Source: Clostridium beijerinckii
Lineage (GTDB): Bacteria; Bacillota; Clostridia; Clostridiales; Clostridiaceae
NCBI RefSeq assembly: GCF_018223745.1
Contig: NZ_CP073653.1
Span: 2,942,001 to 3,006,000, forward strand
Reading direction: 5' to 3'
DNA: 64,000 bases
Shown here: piece by piece, positions 37,304 to 46,115 of the stretch
How positions within the stretch are numbered: the first letter of the stretch is position 1
How the letters are laid out: each line of letters begins with the position of its first letter
The notes under the pieces: generated by a model
The model's database searches: none
Told to the model about the DNA's origin: nothing
The model's input: the letters and a program-made list of their open reading frames with translations, nothing else
Made by a program: the position numbers and the translations under genes

Positions 37304-37350
37304 TTTAATAAAGTTTCATAAAAAACTCTTATGATTGAAATTTTGTTTCA
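37304..37350 (-). promoter_or_regulatory. TGAAA/TTTCA operators before the PTS unit
   Basis: TGAAATTTTGTTTCA (37336-37350) is a near-perfect dyad of the TGAAA-N5-TTTCA type bound by RpiR/MurR-like repressors; a weaker half-matching site TTTAATAAAGTTTCA lies at 37304-37318. They are 100-140 bp before PTS IIB. No RpiR gene is in the window, so the regulator would act from elsewhere. Confidence 0.5.
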
Positions 37351-37397
37351 TCAATTAGCAAAATTAAGATTTGCGAAGAAATATTAACAAATAATTA

Positions 37398-37426
37398 TTG
37401 ACAACTGATAATGATTATTGTTAACA
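37398..37426 (+). promoter_or_regulatory. Promoter with overlapping Fur/PerR-like box (desaturase)
   Basis: TTGACA (37398-37403) is followed by TGATAATGATTATTG (37406-37420), which matches 13 of 15 positions of the 7-1-7 Fur box TGATAATNATTATCA and lies in the promoter spacer. Binding there would block the desaturase promoter. The -10 hexamer is poor. PerR and Zur boxes are similar, so the exact regulator is open. Confidence 0.6.
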
Positions 37427-37522
37427 TGAATTAAGTACTTTGGAAATTATATTTTAAATCCATGTACGTTGATTAGATAAATATTATTGATACTTTATGG
37501 ATCACGAAAGGCGGTAAAATCG

Positions 37523-38569
37523 ATGAAAGAACTTCATAATATAGGGTGGTATGCTAATAAGATATCCCCCAAACTACCTAAAAATGCATTTAAACCAGTA
37601 CCTTCGAGGCTGTTTGGAGGACTTGCATATACAATTATTATAATTTGTGGAATACTCACAATTACTCTATGTAGATTTAATAACATTATAAACTTTTTAA
37701 TATCTTTAGTTTTAGGCTTTAGTTTTGCATCCATAGGCTTTCTTGGGCATGAAATTTTACATGGCACTGTTGTAAAAACACATTGGTTAAAAAACTTGCT
37801 TGGAGGTATGGCTTTTTTGCCCTTAAGCATAGGTCCAAACCTTTGGATTAAGTGGCACAATATGAGTCATCATGCTAACACTCAACATGAAATAAATGAT
37901 CCAGATGCTTGGATGAGCTTTGAGCAATTTAGCAATAGATCTTTTATAAAGTACATTTATAAACTTCCTTTGTGGTTTCGCTCACTATTTAGTTTCTCAG
38001 CATTAAGTATTTCCTTTACTCTTCATGGAACTCGCATGTTCTTTATATATGTTAAAGAATTTAAAAGACAAAAAAGCATAAAACTATGGATTCAGTTTAT
38101 ACTCCCTTGGATTATATGGATAGGTTTATTCTTCTTAGTTGAAACTGATAAATGGATTTTCTCATATTTACTTCCATTCCTTATAGGAAATTTCATTGTA
38201 ATGTGTTATATATCAAGTAATCATAGATTAAATCCTCTTGTACCTATAAATGATCCTTTAGTTAATAGTCTCTCAGTAACAGTTCCAAAGTGGCTTGATG
38301 TTCTACATTTTAATTTTTCTTACCACACAGAGCATCATCTATTTCCAGGAATGAATCCTAAATACTATTCTCTAGTAAAGGAAGAAATATTAAAATTATG
38401 GCCAGATAGATATCATCAAATGCCTCTTAGCAGCGCTTTGAAGCTTCTCTGGAAAACTCCTAGAATCTATTATAATAACGAGGAATTAATAGATCCAAGA
38501 AACAAACGCATATATACTTCACTAGAAAAAGGATTAAAACCTAATAAAATTTCTTATCATAATCTATAA
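37523..38569 (+). CDS. Membrane fatty-acid desaturase
   Basis: This is a 348-aa protein. The three histidine boxes of di-iron desaturases are intact: HEILH (76-80), HNMSHH (112-117) and HTEHH (268-272), with four hydrophobic spans between. These enzymes insert a double bond into acyl chains of lipids and need O2 and an electron donor, which is remarkable in a clostridium. ATG 37523 follows AAAGGCGGT; an in-frame start 12 codons earlier lies before the ribosome site. The Fur/PerR-like box upstream suggests induction by iron lack or oxygen stress. No ferredoxin or reductase gene adjoins it. Confidence 0.9.
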   Translation: MKELHNIGWYANKISPKLPKNAFKPVPSRLFGGLAYTIIIICGILTITLCRFNNIINFLISLVLGFSFASIGFLGHEILHGTVVKTHWLKNLLGGMAFLPLSIGPNLWIKWHNMSHHANTQHEINDPDAWMSFEQFSNRSFIKYIYKLPLWFRSLFSFSALSISFTLHGTRMFFIYVKEFKRQKSIKLWIQFILPWIIWIGLFFLVETDKWIFSYLLPFLIGNFIVMCYISSNHRLNPLVPINDPLVNSLSVTVPKWLDVLHFNFSYHTEHHLFPGMNPKYYSLVKEEILKLWPDRYHQMPLSSALKLLWKTPRIYYNNEELIDPRNKRIYTSLEKGLKPNKISYHNL

Positions 38570-38589
38570 ATAGAATTAGAGATATATAG

Positions 38590-38882
38590 ATAAACAATAT
38601 ATAACTTATACTTATGCAATAATCCACCGAAAGTAGAAACATTGTTATTTCACAGGACTATGAAAATTTCGCTGAAAGTTCTAAATTGCAGGTTGCACAA
38701 CTAATGCTTGCTCCCAATTTCATTGTGACAAGCATTAATTGAACAACCTGCAATTAAAAGCTTTTAACAGCTCATTTTCAATGCCCGCTGCATAAAAATG
38801 TTTCTACTTTCTAGTACGGTATTTATTGCGAAGTATAAATCAAATTCCTAAGTTGTTTATCTATATAGATATCCAATTTAAG
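38590..38882 (+). repeat. Palindromic intergenic element, full copy A
   Basis: Nearly 290 bp form one long imperfect palindrome. Left end: TATAGATAAACAATATATAA and CACCGAAAGTAGAAACATT; right end, inverted: TATCTATATAGATAAACAAC and AGAAAGTAGAAACATT. The central hairpin 38685-38754 pairs GCAGGTTG, then AATGCTTG, with CAAGCATT and CAACCTGC, around an apical CAATTTCATTG stem-loop. Confidence 0.85.
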
Positions 38883-38889
38883 AATTCAA

Positions 38890-39180
38890 CTTATTAGATG
38901 AATGTATTTGCAAATTTGCTAAAACTTTAAGTTCATATCATCACTAGAAATCATAAATATATTTGTGGAGAAAACATTTGAAAATGAGCTGTTAAAGGTT
39001 CTTAGCTGTAGGTTGTTCCAATTTAGCTTGTCAAACTGAAAGGTGGAGCATGCTAAATTGGATACAACTTGCTGCTTAGAAATTTTAGCGATATTTTCAT
39101 AGCTTTTCGGAACAAAATATTTATGATTTCGGTAAGTTATCACATAAGTTTAGTTTTAAATTTGGATATCTATAGATAAA
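38890..39180 (-). repeat. Palindromic intergenic element, full copy B (inverted)
   Basis: On the minus strand this copy is about 90% identical by eye to the one at 44.04-44.29 kb over some 230 bp, including ATCATAAATATTTTGTTCCG, GAAAAGCTATGAAAATATCG and TTTAACAGCTCATTTTC. Its hairpin is 39004-39075. It lies just left of the ABC transporter and the other copy just right of the flotillin gene, in opposite orientation. Confidence 0.85.
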
Positions 39181-39352
39181 CCAAGTGAGACTTAAATTTA
39201 TGCATACAACTCGCCGAAATGAATAATATACTTTTGTTCCAGTTTCTGGGTAATTATGATGGGTGATTCTAAGATTAAAAGCCATCAAATTTCTAATGAA
39301 ACATTTCACAAAAGCATAATTCTTATTTCTAGTTGGGTTATCTATATAAATT
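39165..39352 (+). repeat. Palindromic intergenic element, short copy C
   Basis: It shares the TATCTATAGATA end with copy B and continues TAGATAAACCAAGTGAGAC, then TATGCATACAACTCGCCG and AAATGAATAATATACTTTTG, and ends near GGTTATCTATATAAA. The hairpin core is replaced by an unrelated segment with a weak stem. Confidence 0.7.
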
Positions 39353-39395
39353 ATTAAGATTTAATTCGTCATAAATATTAGATTTTTATAAAACC

Positions 39396-39432
39396 AAAGA
39401 CTTAAAGTATCTGTTAGTTACTTTAAGTCTTT
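39396..39432 (-). terminator. Terminator behind the ABC permease gene
   Basis: AAAGACTTAAAGTA and TACTTTAAGTCTTT form a 14-bp stem; TGGTTTTAT follows on the minus strand. T-rich sequence on the plus strand too makes it bidirectional. Confidence 0.75.
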
Positions 39433-39447
39433 GTTTTTATCATTTAT

Positions 39448-39556
39448 AGATATCTAAATTAAAAATTTGAGTTATTAGATAAATATATTTTCATAGCTTT
39501 TCGAAGCCAAAATATTTATGATTTCAGTAAGTTACCACATAAATTTAGATTTATGC
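39448..39556 (-). repeat. Palindromic intergenic element, deleted copy D
   Basis: The left end TATCTAAATTAAAAATTTGAG with TTATTAGATAAATATATTT is joined directly to TTTCATAGCTTTTCG, AAATATTTATGATTTC and AGTAAGTTACCACATAAATT, which are parts of copy B; the hairpin between them is deleted. Confidence 0.65.
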
Positions 39557-39563
39557 TACATCT

Positions 39564-40289
39564 TTACTCAACATATCTATATTTTCTAATTGATATAGCG
39601 AGCCCAATTAAAAAAATAACTACTAGAGATATCATGCTTAAAGTATATGGAATAAAGATTCTTCCAACTCCTTCATGTGGACTTAGCAAGACTGGTGCAC
39701 TCCATGGATAAAATGCTGATAACTGTGTATTTACTATTACTATATTTGCGAAAGTAGCTGAGATAACAAATATTATGCCTGGCAATACATTTTTTGAGTA
39801 GATAGCAACTGCACAAGTTATGCAAACAAGCATAAAGTGATATACTATCATCTTTAAAAGTGATATGAAATAATATATAAGTAAATCCATATTTAAGCTT
39901 TCATGCTTTAGTAAAAATCCTAAAATTATTGAAGTGAAGAATACTAATATTAAAGTAATTGCTATAATATAAAGAATGCATGCAAGCTTAGAAAATAAAA
40001 GCTTCATTCTATTAATAGGATAAGTAAACATTACGTTCATAGTTTTGGTTTCATATTCATGTCCAAAGATATAAGCAGCTATTATTCCATAAACTATAGG
40101 TGCTACAATATCATTTAGGAAAGAAAATATCACATTTAAATAACCTTCCCATAAAAGTAATGAATTATATTTTTTATTAAAGCCATATATTATAAATGAA
40201 ATAACAGTTGGAATAAATAGCACTATTGTACAGAATTTGATCTTTGCCTTTCTATACTTAAAAATCTCTGCTAAAACATATTTCATCAT
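39564..40289 (-). CDS. ABC-2 type transporter permease
   Basis: This 241-aa protein has six membrane spans and a cytoplasmic FKYRKAKIKF segment near the start, as in ABC-2 permeases of bacitracin/lantibiotic type exporters. FGHEYETKTMNVMFTYPI is the characteristic loop between spans 2 and 3. The start overlaps the end of the ATPase gene by four bases (ATGA), and GGAGG lies upstream in that gene. Role in peptide or drug extrusion is inferred from family. Confidence 0.88.
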   Translation of the reverse strand: MMKYVLAEIFKYRKAKIKFCTIVLFIPTVISFIIYGFNKKYNSLLLWEGYLNVIFSFLNDIVAPIVYGIIAAYIFGHEYETKTMNVMFTYPINRMKLLFSKLACILYIIAITLILVFFTSIILGFLLKHESLNMDLLIYYFISLLKMIVYHFMLVCITCAVAIYSKNVLPGIIFVISATFANIVIVNTQLSAFYPWSAPVLLSPHEGVGRIFIPYTLSMISLVVIFLIGLAISIRKYRYVE

Positions 40290-41206
40290 AACCTTATTCC
40301 TCCTGAAATCCTTACAAAATAATCCTCCAAACCTTCCTTATGTTTAATTAATTCAAATAACTCCACACTATTATTTACTAGTGCTTTGCTTATATAGTTT
40401 GTTTTCATTTCTTTTCTTTTTATATTAAGTCTTAAATAGTTGTCATCAATTAATGAACTATCTAAGTTCAAATTTTCATTTAATACTTTTTGCGCTTTTT
40501 TCACATCGTCAACTTTAACATCAACATATTCCTCGTAACTATCATTAATCTCATTCATTGAAGCTTCTTTTAATAAGATTCCTTTTTCTATAATCCCAAG
40601 CTTAGTCACTGTAAGTTCTAGTTCACTTAATATATGACTTGATATTATAAAAGTCATATTGTCCTCATTAGCAAGTCTTAGTATGAAATTTCTAAGATCT
40701 CTTATTCCTAGTGGATCTAATCCATTAGTAGGCTCATCTAAAATTAAAAGCTTTGGCTTATGAAGAATTGCACGCGCTATACCAAGCCTTTGTTTCATAC
40801 CTAATGAGTGCTCTTTAACTTTTTTATTCTTATCATTTAAAAGATCAACTTTTTCTAAGCACTCGTCTATTATTCCCTTATCTTCCACCCCCATATAATT
40901 AGAATGAAGTTTTAAATTCTCATAAGCAGTTAGGTTTTCATAAGACGATGGAAATTCTATAATAGATCCTATATTTCTTAAATAAGAAATATTCTTTTTA
41001 TTAACTTCCTTTCCCAAAACCGTTATTTTACCACTAGTTGCAGGAATCAATCCTAAGATCATCTTCAAAGTAGTTGTTTTTCCTGCTCCATTTCTTCCTA
41101 TAAACCCATATATATCATTTTCCTCGATGTTAATACATAAGTTACTTACACTCAATTGTGTTCCATACTGTTTTGTTAGATTATCAGTTTTCAATATATA
41201 ATTCAT
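40286..41206 (-). CDS. ABC transporter ATP-binding protein (BcrA-like)
   Basis: This 306-aa protein has Walker A GRNGAGKTT (37-45), signature HSLGMKQRLGIARAI, Walker B LILDEPTNGLDP, and a C-terminal extension of about 80 residues typical of BcrA/LanF-type ATPases. With the permease downstream it forms an exporter, perhaps for an antimicrobial peptide or for self-protection. No two-component system adjoins it, unlike many bacitracin modules. ATG 41206 follows GAAGGGAA. Confidence 0.92.
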   Translation of the reverse strand: MNYILKTDNLTKQYGTQLSVSNLCINIEENDIYGFIGRNGAGKTTTLKMILGLIPATSGKITVLGKEVNKKNISYLRNIGSIIEFPSSYENLTAYENLKLHSNYMGVEDKGIIDECLEKVDLLNDKNKKVKEHSLGMKQRLGIARAILHKPKLLILDEPTNGLDPLGIRDLRNFILRLANEDNMTFIISSHILSELELTVTKLGIIEKGILLKEASMNEINDSYEEYVDVKVDDVKKAQKVLNENLNLDSSLIDDNYLRLNIKRKEMKTNYISKALVNNSVELFELIKHKEGLEDYFVRISGGIRL

Positions 41207-41765
41207 ATTAATATTCCCTTCAATTTGTCTTAAATATTCCTAAGTAAAATAGAAGCTGTTTCTCAACATGCCCACTCCCATTATACCCCTAAATAATAAA
41301 ATATTGTAATAAAAATTTATAAGCCTTAATTTATTGGATTCATACAATCTATATTATCATTGTTGAAACTTATACAATTCCTATAGATAAAAGCCATTTA
41401 TCCCTAAGAGATATTCATTTAAAAGCAAGTGATACAATTGTATTAGTTTATGCAAACATAACATTAAAAAAATTTAATAATAGTGATTTCTGATAGCTCA
41501 ATTACTAAAAAGTGCTCATAAATCAGGGTGCATTGAAATATTCTTAAAAAGTAAATATATCGGAGGTAGATTTAAAGCGATTGAATGATATTCCGAGAGA
41601 TAACAAAGTTTAGTTTATTCTAATTGGTAACGGCAACAAATCTAATGAGGAAATCTGACTAATTTGGACATTTACAATTAATGCCTAATATAATATATTA
41701 CTATCTATACCAATTAAACAAGAAAATGTCTTAGAAAAAGACAATAAATTTATGGAGGGAATTTT
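41207..41765. other. Gene-free divergent region
   Basis: This 559-bp gap separates the divergent ABC ATPase and flotillin genes and must hold both promoters. I see a GGAGGGAATTTT ribosome site before flotillin but no clear hexamer pair, known leader or repeat copy, and no credible small gene. Confidence 0.5.
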
Positions 41766-44021
41766 ATGAATTCAGGAACAATATCAATTTTAATTTATGT
41801 GGGTATTGGAATCTTAGCGCTATTTATATTACTCTATGGCATAGGATTTACAAGTATCGGAACTGATGAGGTAGGTATAGTAGAAAAATGGTGGAGCTTA
41901 AAAGGATCTGTGCCTGCTGATGGTTTAATTGCATTGAAGGGTGAAGCTGGTTATCAGCCACACGTTCTAAGAGCTGGAGTGCATTTTAAAACTCCTTTTA
42001 AGTACAAGGTTAAGAAAGTAAGACTTGTAACAATTCCACAAGGACAGATAGGTTATGTATTTGCAAGATCAGGAGAAAGTCTTGCAGATGGACAAACTTT
42101 AGGAAAAGTTATTCCTGAGTGTAAATCCTTTCAGGATGTAGTAGCTTTTTTAAATAATAGAGGGCAAAAAGGTCCTCAAAGGCAAATTCTTCGTGAAGGT
42201 ACTTATGCATTTAATCTAGCTCAGTTTATCATAATTACAAAGGATAAAGTACATTCAATATTTACTTCAAAGGATGAATCAGAGCAAATAGAAACTATGA
42301 GAAGTGACTTGCTTAGAGTTAATGGATTCATTCCTGTAGTTATCTCGAGCTCAAAAAATCTTGAACAAGATGAATTTGGAAACAATATTAAAACTAAAGA
42401 TACAATTGGTATAGTAACTGTTAATGAAGGACCTACTCCAGATAACGGAGCTATAATCGCTCCAATAGTTGGTGATGGTATTACAAATGAATATTACCAT
42501 AGTAACTTCCAAGAACCCGAAAAATTCTTAGCTGCTGGTGGTAGAAAAGGTAAGCAGATGCAGGTATTGACAGATGGTGTTTACTTTATTAATAGGTTAT
42601 TTGCTAATGTGGACATAGTTCCAAAAAGTATTATAGATATTGGTTATGTAGGTGTTGTTGTTAGTTACTTTGGTGAAAAAGGTGAAGATGTATCTGGATC
42701 AGATTACTCTCATGGAGAACTTGTTGAGCAAGGCAAGAAAGGTATTTGGAGAGAATGTATGATGCCAGGTAAGTATCCATTTAATACTTATGCAGGTAAA
42801 ATCATTCCAGTTCCTACTACTAATGTTATATTAAAATGGATTAGCGGTCAGGTTGGAGATCATAAACTAGATGATAATTTAAAAGAAATTAATCTTATAA
42901 CTAAGGATGCTTTTGAACCTAATCTCCCACTTACTGTAGTGTTTAATATTGATTATAGAAAAGCCTCTTCAGTAATCCAAAGATTTGGTGATATTAAACT
43001 TCTTATTGAACAATCACTAGATCCTATGGTTGCAGGTTACTTTAAGAATATTGGACAAACTAAGACTTTAATTGAATTGGTACAGGATAGAAGCGCTATT
43101 CAAGAACAAGCTTCTAAAGAAATGAAGGAAAAATTCAAATTATATGATTTAGAATTACAGGAAGTATTAATTGGTACACCTGCTGCTTCTTCAACAGATA
43201 AGAGAATTGATCTAATCCTTGCACAACTTAGAGATAGACAAGTTGCATTGGAAGAAATTAAAACAAATGAAGCAAAACAAAAGTCAGCAGAAAAACAAAG
43301 AGAACTTAATGAAGCAATTGCTAAAAGTGCAGCTCAAGCGGCTCTTACTCAATCAAGTATCGATATAGAAGTTGCTGATAACAAAGGTAAATCTGAATTA
43401 AAACTTGCTGAACAATTAGCTTTAAAGACTCAAAAACTTGCTGAAGCTGATAAGTACAAGAGAACTCAAGAAGCTGATGCTTTAAGATATACAAAAGAAG
43501 CTGAAGCTGCCGCTAACGCTAAAGCTACTGAACTTAATGCAGCTGCTAATGCTAAACAAGTAGAATTACAAGCTGGAGCTGAAGCTTTCAAACTTGAAAA
43601 AGTCGGTGCAGCTCAAGCTTTAAATATCAAAGCTGTTGCAGAAGCTACTGCAGAACAAGAAACAAAGGTTGGTCTTGCAAAAGGTACTGCTGCTAAAGCC
43701 TTAGTTGATGCTTATGGCGGTCCTGAATTACAAGTACAACAAAGCGTATTAACTGCTTTTGCAGAAGCATTAAAGATAAGCAAATCCCCTCTTGTACCAC
43801 AAACAGTAATTATGGGTGGGGCTGATGGAAAAACTCCTAATGCTATGGAAGGAATTTTAAGCATGATTTTAGCTAACATGGCTAGTGCTAATGGATCAAT
43901 AGTAAATACTATTACTACTGCACATTCTGATATAACTAATCAATCAGAGAATAGTTCTTCTAAAGAATCAAAGATAGCTAAAAAGAAAGATAATATTTCA
44001 GCCAAGGAACCTGAAGTATAA
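41766..44021 (+). CDS. Large flotillin-like SPFH-domain membrane protein
   Basis: This is a 751-aa protein. One N-terminal membrane span (ISILIYVGIGILALFILLYG) is followed by a long beta-rich SPFH/band-7 region to about residue 470, then a coiled coil rich in Ala, Glu, Lys and Gln (residues about 490-640, EAEAAANAKATELNAAANAK), and a tail with a Ser/Lys-rich end. Flotillins build membrane microdomains. The SPFH part is much longer than in the usual 500-aa flotillins, with a repeated-looking beta region. GGAGGG precedes ATG 41766. Its neighbours are an ABC exporter on the other strand and flanking palindromic repeats. Confidence 0.85.
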   Translation: MNSGTISILIYVGIGILALFILLYGIGFTSIGTDEVGIVEKWWSLKGSVPADGLIALKGEAGYQPHVLRAGVHFKTPFKYKVKKVRLVTIPQGQIGYVFARSGESLADGQTLGKVIPECKSFQDVVAFLNNRGQKGPQRQILREGTYAFNLAQFIIITKDKVHSIFTSKDESEQIETMRSDLLRVNGFIPVVISSSKNLEQDEFGNNIKTKDTIGIVTVNEGPTPDNGAIIAPIVGDGITNEYYHSNFQEPEKFLAAGGRKGKQMQVLTDGVYFINRLFANVDIVPKSIIDIGYVGVVVSYFGEKGEDVSGSDYSHGELVEQGKKGIWRECMMPGKYPFNTYAGKIIPVPTTNVILKWISGQVGDHKLDDNLKEINLITKDAFEPNLPLTVVFNIDYRKASSVIQRFGDIKLLIEQSLDPMVAGYFKNIGQTKTLIELVQDRSAIQEQASKEMKEKFKLYDLELQEVLIGTPAASSTDKRIDLILAQLRDRQVALEEIKTNEAKQKSAEKQRELNEAIAKSAAQAALTQSSIDIEVADNKGKSELKLAEQLALKTQKLAEADKYKRTQEADALRYTKEAEAAANAKATELNAAANAKQVELQAGAEAFKLEKVGAAQALNIKAVAEATAEQETKVGLAKGTAAKALVDAYGGPELQVQQSVLTAFAEALKISKSPLVPQTVIMGGADGKTPNAMEGILSMILANMASANGSIVNTITTAHSDITNQSENSSSKESKIAKKKDNISAKEPEV

Positions 44022-44039
44022 ACCTATTTTTACTTCTAG

Positions 44040-44362
44040 TATTATATAGATATCCAACTCTAAAACTAAATTTATGTGGTAACTTACCAAAATCATAAAT
44101 ATTTTGTTCCGAAAAGCTATGAAAATATCGCTGAAGCTTCTAAGCCGCAGGTTGTATCCATTTTAGCATGCTCCAACTTTCAGTTTGACAAGCTAAAATG
44201 GAACAACCTACAGCTAAGAACCTTTAACAGCTCATTTTCAAATGTTTTCTACACAAATATATTTATGATTTCTAGTTGAGATACGAATTTAAATTCTTAA
44301 CAACTTTATAAATATGTGTTTATCTAATAAGCCAAATCTTTAAATTTCATATCTATAAAAAC
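44040..44362 (+). repeat. Palindromic intergenic element, full copy E
   Basis: It follows the flotillin stop codon. It starts TATAGATATCCAACTC and ends ATTTCATATCTATAAAA; the hairpin at 44145-44215 pairs GCAGGTTGTATCCATTTTAGC-type arm bases with GCTAAAATGGAACAACC. It is nearly identical to copy B in inverse orientation. Open frames across it are artefacts. Confidence 0.85.
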
Positions 44363-44365
44363 GAG

Positions 44366-44402
44366 ATGTATCTAAGTAACTTTTGAAGTTATTTGGATAC
44401 AT
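44366..44402 (+). terminator. Terminator behind flotillin and repeat
   Basis: ATGTATCTAAGTAACTT pairs with AAGTTATTTGGATACAT and is followed by seven T. It is some 345 bases after the flotillin stop, so the palindromic element may be part of that transcript's 3' end. Confidence 0.8.
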
Positions 44403-44696
44403 TTTTTTATAAGCCCTAGAAATAAGTAGAATGTATTTGTTGGAATTCACAATGCACATTTCACAATTCACAGTTATGGTTAAATATTTTATAATATTTC
44501 TTTGAATTATTATGAAATATTATTTTTGCAATATATATAATTGTTTTAGTTTATAAACTTTTGAATCTATGATACAATCAATTATAAAATTGTAAAATCA
44601 TTTGGATTATATGATTTATTATAGGCATATGAAAGAAAATATACGAGAGTTACGACTTGTTATTTTATGAATAGGCTTTACACTGGAGGGATAAAC

Positions 44697-44834
44697 ATGA
44701 ATGAGAAACAAATAGAAATGATGAAGAAATTAATAGAAGAAAAGAAACAAAAGGGAAATAACACTAAAAATAATAAAAGACCTAAGAAGGTTATTGGCCG
44801 AATGTTACTAGATAATGGAAAAACAACTCAATAA
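44697..44834 (+). CDS. 45-aa basic small protein
   Basis: ATG 44697 follows GGAGGG. The product has a helical, Lys/Glu-rich N-terminus (MNEKQIEMMKKLIEEKK) and a basic tail with KRPKKVIGRM. No family is recognised. The good ribosome site and codon usage support it as a real small gene. Confidence 0.6.
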   Translation: MNEKQIEMMKKLIEEKKQKGNNTKNNKRPKKVIGRMLLDNGKTTQ

Positions 44835-44994
44835 AACATTATTATTCTAAGGAAGGTAATGTAAATTGAAATAAATTTACTTTAACTTCATATAGAAAGT
44901 TCAGTTATTCTTTCTTCAACAAGATCTTACTGATACTTCTGAAGTCGGAATAGCTGGGTTACTATCTATATATAATAGATAGTCTGAAACTCTT

Positions 44995-45243
44995 CTAAAG
45001 CTCTCTGTTCATAAGCTTTATAAAGTCATCATGTTTCATTAGTATTGAAAAGTAAATGCTTGAACCAGTTAAGAATGTGTTTGCCATTGGTACAATACTT
45101 AAAATTATTAGACTCGCAAGCACCTGCCATTCAAGTTTATTACTTTTAAAGTCGATTTCTTTCTTATTTATAAATACTCTGATAAAAAATAATACTAGAA
45201 ATATGTAGCTTAATACTGTAGATATTGAATATAGATATTCCAT
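44995..45243 (-). CDS. 82-aa membrane protein with two spans
   Basis: Two hydrophobic spans (residues about 7-26 and 41-62) flank a charged loop with NKKEIDFKSNK. ATG 45243 follows AAAAGGACTT. Not recognised; nothing in the neighbourhood explains it. Confidence 0.6.
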   Translation of the reverse strand: MEYLYSISTVLSYIFLVLFFIRVFINKKEIDFKSNKLEWQVLASLIILSIVPMANTFLTGSSIYFSILMKHDDFIKLMNREL

Positions 45244-45439
45244 TTTATCAAGTCCTTTTATTTATTTTTTATGTACATTACTATTGTATACCTCTATTCA
45301 ATTAATTTCCACTAAAGTTACATTTTTATGGTTATTTTTTATTCATCTTATTTGTAATTACATTTGAGAAAAATCTGGACTATAAGAAAGCACTGCGCGT
45401 ATATGACTTTAGCACAATGCTTTTATACCGAAAATTATG

Positions 45440-46072
45440 TTAAAGATTTAGGGGTATTTCTTCGTACAATTCATCTCTTTCATCTGAGTAAAGCCAGCCT
45501 TCATCTTCTGCATAATCAAATATTTCTTCTAGAAGTATATCGTATTCTTTAGCAAAAACTGCTGGATTTCTTTTATATTTATCAATCGTTTGTTCAGGGA
45601 AATCGTTCTTTCTAATCTTCTCTTCAAGCACAAGTGCTTTTAAATATGTACTTCCTATCAGTTCTCTAATCACATTATACCTATAACTTCTCGCGCTACA
45701 GATATAAAGCCTACATATTACTGGTCTCTCTTCATATATAGTGCATAGATTTGTTTCTGTTATGAAATTACAGTCAGTTTTCTTATCTAATACATACTGA
45801 TCAAAATCCCTATAGTAATTTCTCTTTTTAACTAACTTTTCTTGCACAAAATTCGAAGCAGCTTCATTATCCCAATTACTTAGTTTATTCACACATACAT
45901 TATCCATTTCAACAGACCAAGACTTTTTGCAGCAGCTCTCCTCACATCCATTACAATCAAGAGGATTATTATTTAAAAATATATCAATTGCATCTAACAC
46001 ATCTTTAACTGTTGTATTTTTAGCAATTTTGTCATAATTTACTTTTCCTTCGCCATCAAATAGTAATTTCAT
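45440..46072 (-). CDS. YkgJ-family cysteine-cluster protein
   Basis: This is a 210-aa protein. The N-terminal CNGCEESCC (Cys40, 43, 47, 48) and later CNFITETNLCTIYEERPVIC-type spacing fit the YkgJ / Fe-S or zinc cluster family, which includes proteins related to flagellin lysine methylases. No flagellar gene is near, so the substrate or function is open. ATG 46072 follows AGAGGAAC. It is preceded by a terminator, so it is a single unit. Confidence 0.8.
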   Translation of the reverse strand: MKLLFDGEGKVNYDKIAKNTTVKDVLDAIDIFLNNNPLDCNGCEESCCKKSWSVEMDNVCVNKLSNWDNEAASNFVQEKLVKKRNYYRDFDQYVLDKKTDCNFITETNLCTIYEERPVICRLYICSARSYRYNVIRELIGSTYLKALVLEEKIRKNDFPEQTIDKYKRNPAVFAKEYDILLEEIFDYAEDEGWLYSDERDELYEEIPLNL

Positions 46073-46115
46073 TTTATAGTTCCTCTATTTCAAATTATTT
46101 TTTCTTAATAAAAAG

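Noticed and set aside
38919-39309. Two small minus-strand open frames, and a similar plus-strand frame at 44076-44279
   Set aside because: The frame at 38919 and that at 44076 are the same repeat read in two copies; they follow the repeat, not a gene.
40286-41206. Lantibiotic or bacteriocin cluster around the ABC exporter
   Set aside because: No precursor peptide, modification enzyme or two-component system was found nearby.
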